The position numbers were made by a program, and so were the translations under genes. Shown here in pieces: positions 18,301 through 24,693 of a stretch of DNA of 24,693 nt. The stretch's first letter is position 1. Each line of letters opens with the position of its first letter. This DNA is from Purshia tridentata (Eukaryota; Streptophyta; Magnoliopsida; Rosales; Rosaceae): NCBI GenBank assembly GCA_003254885.1, contig QANT01001418.1:1-24693 (forward strand), given 5' to 3'. The notes beneath the pieces were generated by a model. That model made no database searches, had not been told where the DNA came from, and saw nothing but the letters and a program-made list of their open reading frames with translations.

Positions 18301-19490
18301 ATTGCGAATTCAGATCATCATGTTTCCAGAATTACTGTTCCTTTCACCTGCATCATAGGTTTGACTTGAGTCTTTCCTGTGTACTGATTGCACAGACATC
18401 TGAGACCTAACTATGGTCCTAAGTATGATCACCTCATGTAATGTACCTGGCAGCATAATACATATGTACTTTGCTTACACTGTAACATGCTAGAATTTGG
18501 CAAGAGAACACCCTATATATATGTTTGCTGTGTGTGTGTAATGTGTATCTGTATGTTTTCTGGTGATATCTGTAGGTTTTATACTATCGGTACTGTGATT
18601 ATCTCACATAAATTGTAAAATGTTCTTTGCTACAATTGCGTTTGTGTGGTAACTGTATTCTGTACTAATACAGTTTATGCTAAGCAGATGTATCCAAGAA
18701 CCCAGAGCTGCTGAAAAAGGTGGTTGAGGTGCTGCAAGATGGTGAAGATTTTGACTGTCCGATTTGCATTTCTCCACCAACTGATATTGTTATTACTTGT
18801 TGTGCTCATATCTTTTGCCAAGCTTGTATTCTGAAAACCCTTCAGCGCACAAAACCCTGCTGCCCCCTTTGCCGCCGTCCTTTATCACAATCTGATCTGT
18901 TCTCAGCCCCTCAAATATCTTCTGACAATGACAACACAGTACCATCAAAAACAACTATGTCCTCAAAAGTATCTGCTCTCTTAAAACTTCTGGTTGCATC
19001 AAGGGATCAAAACCCACTTACGAACTCAGTAGTGTTTTCACAGTTTAGAAAGATGCTGATATATCTTGAAGAGCCACTTAAAGAAGCTGGTTTCAAGACT
19101 TTGCGCTTAGATGGGTCTATGAACGCAAATAAAAGGGCACAAGTAATCAAAGAATTTGGGCTCCCGGTACAAGATGGGCCCACTATTTTGCTTGCAAGTC
19201 TTAAGGCTTCAGGAACAGGTATTAACCTAACAGCTGCTAGTAGAGTCTACCTGTTGGAGCCATGGTGGAACCCAGCAGTTGAGGAACAGGCAATGGACCG
19301 TGTTCACCGGATTGGGCAGAAAGACGATGTGAAGATTGTTAGGTTGATCGCTCGAAATAGCATCGAAGAGAGGATATTAGAGTTGCAAGAGAAAAAGAAG
19401 AAACTTGCAAAGGAAGCTTTTGGAAAGAGGGTGACAAAGGATCGGAGGGATGTGGGAGTAGAGGATCTTCTTGGCCTCATGCGCTTGTAA
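15352..19490 (+). CDS. HLTF/SMARCA3-like (RAD5-group) SNF2 ATPase with HIRAN and RING domains, three exons
   Basis: Exons 15352-16923, 17530-17821 and 18688-19490 join in frame to 888 residues. Order: HIRAN (about 44-140), SNF2 ATPase with Walker A GLGKT (275-279) and DEAH (447-450), C3HC4 RING (C645, C648, C660, H662, C665, C668, C680, C683) inserted before the helicase C-terminal lobe (about 735-875, with DRVHRIGQ). This architecture is that of HLTF/RAD5 proteins: HIRAN binds 3' DNA ends, the motor remodels forks, and the RING is a ubiquitin E3 acting in error-free damage tolerance through PCNA. Length fits the plant SMARCA3-like 1 type (about 860) better than RAD5A (over 1000). A basic insertion at 326-345 in the first lobe holds KRGRPSKK, an AT-hook-like core, and KKRK, so nuclear location is expected. 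ATGG in AGCC context starts it. Confidence 0.93.
16924..17529 (+). other. Intron 1 of the HLTF-like gene
   Basis: Begins GTAATA after ...CGCCTGCAG and ends GATGCTTCAG before GTTCTAATGGC; phase 0, 606 bp. Joining gives SRLQ-VLMATISLRRTKD, continuous with the conserved SNF2 segment that precedes the RING. It holds a poly-T run of about 30 bases interrupted by N at 16976, so its exact length is uncertain. Confidence 0.88.
17822..18687 (+). other. Intron 2 of the HLTF-like gene
   Basis: Begins GTATTG after ...AGTATTGAAG and ends TATGCTAAGCAG before ATGTATCC; phase 1, 866 bp. The split codon G|AT gives Asp622, and the join reads SSIE-D-VSKNPELL, running directly into the RING. An open frame at 17999-18358 inside the intron has no domain and is not a gene. 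Confidence 0.88.
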
Positions 19491-21059
19491 ATGCTGCATC
19501 TTGTCATTGCACATGTTTTGTCAGATGTCCTTGCACACATTTTGTCAATTGTCATTGGACATGTACATGTACATATTTTGGTTTCATGAATGGTGTAGAT
19601 GACCTCCATGCCCTCCTTTTAAGAAACTAGTGGCTTTTTTTGTGCACATGCAGGCATGTATTTTTGCTCATGTTACGTAAATTATAGAGGTGAGATTGGT
19701 CTGTAACTTATAAACATCATCCACCTTTTTATGTCAGTTGTAGAACTTTGCCTTGTTAGTGGCAACCTCCATTCTCTAGTTTTTCTTGAAACAAAGGAAG
19801 CAATATTTCAAACGTTTTCATTTCCAATTATAGGCCTTAATTTTCATGTTACTTTATCCTCCATTTTGTGATTGTTTTCATTTTCAACCAACCTTATAAT
19901 ATACAGTTCACATCTCTCTGTTTTCCTTTTTATTCATATTTATTTTTCTAAAGCAGACAGTCAATTACCTAAAAAATTTGATCCTTTGCTTTTTACCAAG
20001 TAGTTTGATGCTCTGGTGGACAAAATCCTCATGTTTCAATTGAAAAAGTTAGAATTTTTAATTTTCCAAACAAAATTTTTTGAATGTAAGTAGCTTTTCT
20101 GTCAAACAATATTTTGAATTTTCCAAGTTGCTCGATTTCCTAATGTCTTTTTGCATTTTGGGATGGTTCTCTTTTGTAGGATGATTATGCACTCATTTAT
20201 TGAGGCTAAGCCTTCTCACCACAATTCCTCATTTGTTACGACCAAAACTTTTACAATCCACTACCCTTATCTGGTACATGGTCTTAAAGGTTAATTTCTA
20301 GTTTAATTTCACGATTCTACCTCTCCATTTCTTATTCTTTCATGCTTTCTCTTTCTCTCTCTTTATTCTTTTTTCTATTTATCTTGTCAGGTTCTTCTCT
20401 CTTTTACCTACGTTTCCCTTCTATGTCTTTTCTCTTTATTTTGTAAGATTTTTGTCTTTATTTCTCTACTGTCTTTGCATATATGCAAATGCAGCTGAAG
20501 ATGAAGATGTAACTGCATCTAATTTCAAATATGAGAAATGATATACATCTATATTCCAAATTTGAGACATTCACAACTGCAGTTGCTTCTACAAATGTAT
20601 TTATGCATATCTGCAACTGCAACTGCATCTCTTTTGCAGATGCAGAAAAGAAGAAGATGAAGACACTTGTAAGGGTTAAAATAAGGATTGGTCAAACATT
20701 TCATTTCCTCAAATTAAAAAAAAAAAAAAAAACTTAGTGAAATCCTAATTTTGCATATACAGTAATTAATGCGGGTTAATTAATTTATCTATCAAGACAC
20801 ATGCTATGGGAGTCATCTTAATTTAGAATATATACTTTTGGCTTATATTAAAAGTTTAAAACACAAAAAAATGTCACTTCTCTCTCTCTCTCAAGTTGAT
20901 TATCTTTCTAAATTTCAATAGAAATCTACAATCGATAACCCGCCTCATAAAACAAAGAAAAAAAACAAATTCAAACAACATAGAAAATTCCCATTGCCAT
21001 CCCAATTAATTTCTATCTCGACAGCCCATACTCAATCCAAGTGGCGTGCCATTAGCAAA
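19491..21059. other. Gene-free stretch 3' of the HLTF-like gene
   Basis: Starts with the 3' flank of the HLTF-like gene, where CAATTGTCATTGGAC- and ACATGTACATGTACAT-type short repeats occur. A segment (19826-20070) recurs in diverged form at 22133-22325. A patch at 20475-20650 is rich in GCAACTGCA and GATGCAG motifs, and a poly-A run follows at 20716-20732. A CT run is at 20880-20893. No gene is supported. Confidence 0.4.
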
Positions 21060-22325
21060 GTTTTATATTTTCAATATAAGATCAGTTTTGGGATGGATGC
21101 CTAGATTCTTTTATGGTATCAGAGCAAACTATCCACATGATGAGCTCAAAGACCACACGTGCTCTCATGTCACCTAATATAAATTGTTCACATTTTAGGC
21201 TTGAATCATACCACACGTGCAGGAGAGTGTTGAGAGAAATTCTATATTGAAAATATGAAGGCCTTGCTAGTGGCTTGGTTTGGACTATTTTTTCTATTGC
21301 CAATTATTTTTTAGATAGATATCTAAATGCCTTCGCTAACTAGCTTATCCTAGCTAGTCATGACACCTCAACAGCTCAATTGGTTTATGACTTGGAAACT
21401 GATCCTCCCTTTACAAGCTAAAAACAATAATATCCCAAGTAGAATTGTTATGCATTGTCGAAGGTCGGTTGTGCCATATCCTCCTAAGTCACAAGGCAAC
21501 CATGTAGGGTCCCACAAAACATAAGAGCAACTTTTATAAAAAGTTGATTTTTAAAGTTTTTCTTGTTAAAATTCATTTCCCATAGCTATTATATGTCAAT
21601 TAATATTTTCCACAATCCACACCCAAGATGTTCCTTAATTAACTCCTTATCAAGACTAGGAAAGGTTCATTGATTACAACTTTCAATTAAATTTTGGAAT
21701 AAAGATTATTGATCGAATTAATTTAAAATATATTGATTGGCATCTTAAAGAGCAAGAAGCTAAGAATAAAAGATTATTTATTTCAATATTTTATATATAT
21801 GTATAGCAAGGAACCCAATCTAAATTTTCTACCTTAGGCATCAAAATGACCATTCATGCCAGATTTTTGTGATATGGAGTTTTATCACAAAAAGTCTCGA
21901 TACTATTAAAAGTAAATTTACTTTTTATTAATTGTATTTTATTTCTTCACACTTTTGATGTGGGATTTTTCAACACATATATATTGTTGTTGCACACTTG
22001 CACATGTATATTGTTGTTACATATATACAGTCCGTCTGTTTTCTCACAGAACACAATTGATAGAGGCTTTAATTTTGTTGGATCGACTTGGACAAAACAA
22101 AGGCCATCATTATGCATGCAAACATCTTCCTTTTTGAATTATAGGCCTCTATTTTTCATGTTGTGATGGTTTCAATTATAGTTGTCGATCCATATTTCAT
22201 TTTCCAAAGCACAGTCAATTATTTGATAATTTTGATCCTTTTTTTTCTTCCACATACTTTGGTGGGCAACAAAATCCTCTTGTTTTATAATACGTAAAGT
22301 AGAAAAATCAAAACTTTTCAGAAAC
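19826..22325. repeat. Dispersed direct repeat pair (19826-20070 and 22133-22325)
   Basis: The two segments share ATTATAGGCCT, TTTTCATGTT, CAGTCAATTA, TTTGATCCTTT, GGTGG(A/G)CAA and AAAATCCTC in the same order and similar spacing, about 2.3 kb apart. They are clearly related but diverged, with indels. The family is not recognised; they could be ends of one larger old element or two copies of a small one. Confidence 0.6.
21060..21335 (+). mobile_element. TRIM-like retroelement remnant
   Basis: TGGTATCAGAGC at 21114-21125 is the classic primer-binding site complementary to initiator tRNA-Met. It directly follows an LTR-end-like segment (TTTTGGGATGGATGCCTAG). After only about 100 bp of internal sequence, a purine-rich GCAGGAGAG leads into TGTTGAGAG at 21228, the start of a second LTR-like segment ending about 21335, whose tail (TTTTAGATAGATATCTAAAT) resembles the first LTR end. 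A very short internal region without coding is the hallmark of terminal-repeat retrotransposons in miniature. The 5' LTR appears truncated. Confidence 0.6.
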
Positions 22326-22420
22326 CTGAAAGCACCTTTTATGTGCATTTTGAATGAACCTTTAACAATCCGATGACTATTGACATGGAATAAATTCTTT
22401 GAGATATTAATTTGAGACCT
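21336..22420. other. Gene-free AT-rich stretch
   Basis: No supportable gene. A segment following the TRIM-like remnant (CAACAGCTCAATTGG, GTAGGGTCCCAC) may be further retroelement debris. TA-rich runs at 21790-21800 and TATTGTTGTTGCACAC/TATTGTTGTTAC repeats near 21981-22020 are visible. The second copy of the dispersed repeat lies at 22133-22325. Confidence 0.35.
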
Positions 22421-22421
22421 C

Positions 22422-22423
<2 letters not shown>

Positions 22424-22452
<29 letters not shown>

Positions 22453-22519
22453 GTTTTTTTTATTTTTTTTTTTTTTTTTTTTTTTTTNAAATGCTTCCCT
22501 GAGGAAAAAAAAAAAAAAA
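22424..22519. repeat. Long poly-T tract with N, followed by poly-A
   Basis: About 60 thymines with single G and A interruptions end at an N (22488); 15 bases later, after AAATGCTTCCCTGAGG, comes an A run of about 15. Sequence length here is unreliable. An ORF across it on the minus strand is only poly-Lys and is not a gene. Confidence 0.85.
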
Positions 22520-24286
22520 TTGCCATAGATGAGAGATGTGGTGGAGGGAAAAGGAAGACAGCATAGAATGGTTCTTAAAATGAAAATGAAAACAATATCG
22601 ATCTCTTGTTTCTTTACTCTTTCCCTATTGAATTTAAAAGGCAAATTATTTTCATTAACCCAAATCCTAGATCTTAAATCGTAATTAAACAAGGAGAAAT
22701 CTAAGGTGCTTTCTCATCAACATGGTGAACAAAGAATAGTTATATCATTATTTTTTTATTTTTTTATTTTTTTATGGGTGTAAAAATGTTTTATGTATAA
22801 CTGGATGTGTTTATATTTGGTGAAAATTGTTATGATCACTGATAAGTTGACATATATATGAGAATAAGGATAATATTCCAATTATGATGTCTGCACCTCT
22901 CTTTGGCATTTGGATTCACATATTGTAAAATCCAAGACAAGAATGTACTTCTTAGCAAAGCAAGTCATAATATTTCTGCTCAATGATTTCCATATATACT
23001 TGAACGCAGAATAAACCGAGGAGGCTTGTAATTTTTTTTGTTGGTGAATGCCTTGTTCATGTCATTCCCAAGGGGTTTTTTTAAAAAAAAAAAAATCTTT
23101 CTCATGGTAATTAATTCCAAATTTTTTTTTTTGTTGTCAATTTTCATGGGTTTATGTTTTGAAAATGTGAAAACAAAGTTGTTTTGTTTTGTTTACTTAA
23201 TTAAACCAACTGACTTCACAAAATTCCGACCCCAATTAAACATAGTCCATATGTTAGTATTTTTAATATTGATGACTGATTGATGCAAGATAATACACTA
23301 CCAATTAGCTCCTGAAATATAATCATATGCAAAATACTTTCCTTAGTGGCTTCTCTAACCCCTTCTAACAAATGCATAGTATATATATTTGTCTTTTTAT
23401 TTAATTTATGAATTAATTTTTTGTTAATTAAAATAAAAATATTAGAAAGAACATGCCTGTTCTTGTAAGAGGCTCCAACCAGTACTGAGGCAAGTATTGC
23501 TTTTCCCTCAAAGTGAGATAAGACTCACAATATCCAAAATCATAATAAAAAGACAGCAATGTGTGTGACCATCAGATACAAGCTTATCTTAAATATATCT
23601 TGAATTAATGTCCTCAATGTGTTGGAGTAGACTCACAATGTCATGAATTGTAGTTAAAAGAAGCCAAAGCCTGAAAAAAGAAATTTAGATAGCAATGCAT
23701 AACAAATCTTCACGCAAGCCCATAACTTATGCTTGGAGTACAAAGCTGGATTCTAGCGGAATTTTATGCTGCAAGAGTTTGTCCTTTATTATTTTGTTTT
23801 GTTTTTTTCGTTTTTTGTTTTTTGTTTTTTGTTTTTTTTTAAGAATTAAGAACAAAACATGTTCGCTTTGGCCCTAGCCTCATTAATTTTTCTAAAATCC
23901 CCTAATTCTTAAACTATTTTCATTGTCTATATCTATTTTTAACATTAAAAAAAAAAAAAAACAAGACGATCAAAATTATACGTAATGGGGACTATGTTTG
24001 AGGAAAATTGCGTATGAATCTTACGAAAACAATGACAGATGAATTGCATATGGAGAATTGGATTCATGTAAAAAGAGAATATGGAGGTTTTCTATTCCTT
24101 AGCCTAAAATATGTGGTCATAAAACAGAGGTTAAGTAGAAAAAAATTGACTGGGCAGTAGAGTCGACGTGGGAATACATCTTTCTTTCATATTTTGGAAC
24201 TTAGGAATAATAAACTAATACTGCTGAAACATGAAATCTTAGATCACTAAGTAATGTTTCATACTTAAGAAAAGTGAGTGACACTT
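22520..24286. other. Gene-free AT-rich stretch
   Basis: Contains homopolymer-based short tandem repeats, (ATTTTTTT)3 at about 22750-22775 and (GTTTTTT)n at about 23800-23840, plus A/T runs at 23080-23096 and 23945-23960. No conserved ORF, RNA gene or transposon end was recognised. Confidence 0.4.
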
Positions 24287-24693
24287 AGCACCCGTTTGGT
24301 TCCCGAAATTGATTTCTTAGGAAATCAATTCCTATACCTTTTCCAAGGGTAAGGGAATGTAAGATTACATTTCTCCGTTTGGAAATGTTAGGAAAGTAAA
24401 CCAATAATTCCCTTTTTATTTCCATTCCCTTGTTTGGTTTGTATAGGAAAAGGAAGTAAAATTGATCTAATTTTCCAATTATATCCTCATTTATTAAACA
24501 CAAATAATATTTATTTTAATTTATTGTAAAAATTTCAGAGTTTATTTAGTAAATAGAAAAAGCAATAAATGCTTTCCTAAGATGGGGAAACCAAAACCCA
24601 AGCTCCAGCAAGGGTTTCATTTTCCCCCCAATAAGGGAAATCATTTCCCTTGGGCTAAGAAATCATTTCCCTTCCATGTACTTACCAAACAAT
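24287..24693. mobile_element. MITE-like element running off the window
   Basis: Begins AGCACCCGTTTGGTTCCCGA, a terminus type common in small plant DNA transposons, and the last bases of the window read ACTTACCAAACAAT, the start of an inverted counterpart (ACCAAAC). Internal sequence shows repeated GGAAAT/ATTTCC, AAGGGAAT and CATTTCCCTT motifs on both strands and no coding frame. The right end lies outside the window, so size and target-site duplication are unknown. Confidence 0.5.

Noticed and set aside
17999..18358. 119-residue open frame inside intron 2 of the HLTF-like gene
   Set aside because: It does not continue the SNF2/RING reading frame; a clean donor and acceptor remove it, and joining exons 2 and 3 restores the conserved protein.
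20475..20655. Cluster of GCAACTGCA/GATGCAG repeats, considered as a CRISPR-like or regulatory array
   Set aside because: Spacing and units are irregular and the context is plant nuclear DNA; more likely low-complexity sequence.

Overview
This is a stretch of nuclear DNA from a flowering plant, most likely a eudicot. The evidence is the AT-rich, intron-containing and repeat-rich composition, single-exon BAHD acyltransferases of the vinorine-synthase type, a plant-type HLTF/RAD5 gene, and typical plant repeats (TRIM-like retroelement debris, foldback/MITE-like inverted repeats, long poly-T and CT/AT microsatellites). Species cannot be fixed from the sequence. Three isolated N characters (2936, 16976, 22488) mark unresolved assembly positions.

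Layout. 1-700 is a CCA/CCG-rich trinucleotide array. 700-4370 has no gene I can support; it holds a pyrimidine-rich stretch that may be an untranslated leader, a near-perfect 275-bp direct duplication beside an N, and an inverted-repeat element. 4370-13750 is a cluster of three BAHD acyltransferase genes. Copies 1 (4475-5851) and 2 (8460-9818) lie on the minus strand inside a tandem segmental duplication of about 2.5 kb. Copy 3 (12289-13749) lies on the plus strand, head-to-head with copy 2. Between copies 2 and 3 sit a probable 0.47-kb transposon insertion and a roughly 0.87-kb imperfect palindrome with a strong nested hairpin. 13750-15351 is intergenic repeat debris. 15352-19490 is a three-exon gene for an 888-residue HIRAN-SNF2-RING-helicase protein of the HLTF/SMARCA3-like (RAD5) group. 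19491-24693 is gene-free, with repeats, a TRIM-like element and the start of a MITE-like element running off the window.

Function. Copies 1 and 2 look like working acyl-CoA-dependent acyltransferases of specialised metabolism, with HxxxD and DFGWG motifs intact. Copy 3 is full length but has Gln in place of the catalytic His. Its 5' end has also been rebuilt: the ancestral ATG now runs into a stop after two codons, a 1-base deletion shifts the frame, and the open frame begins in what is 5' leader in its sisters. It is the most interesting object here: either a decaying copy kept open by chance, or a catalytically altered paralogue. The HLTF-like gene is an unrelated neighbour with a probable role in DNA-damage tolerance.
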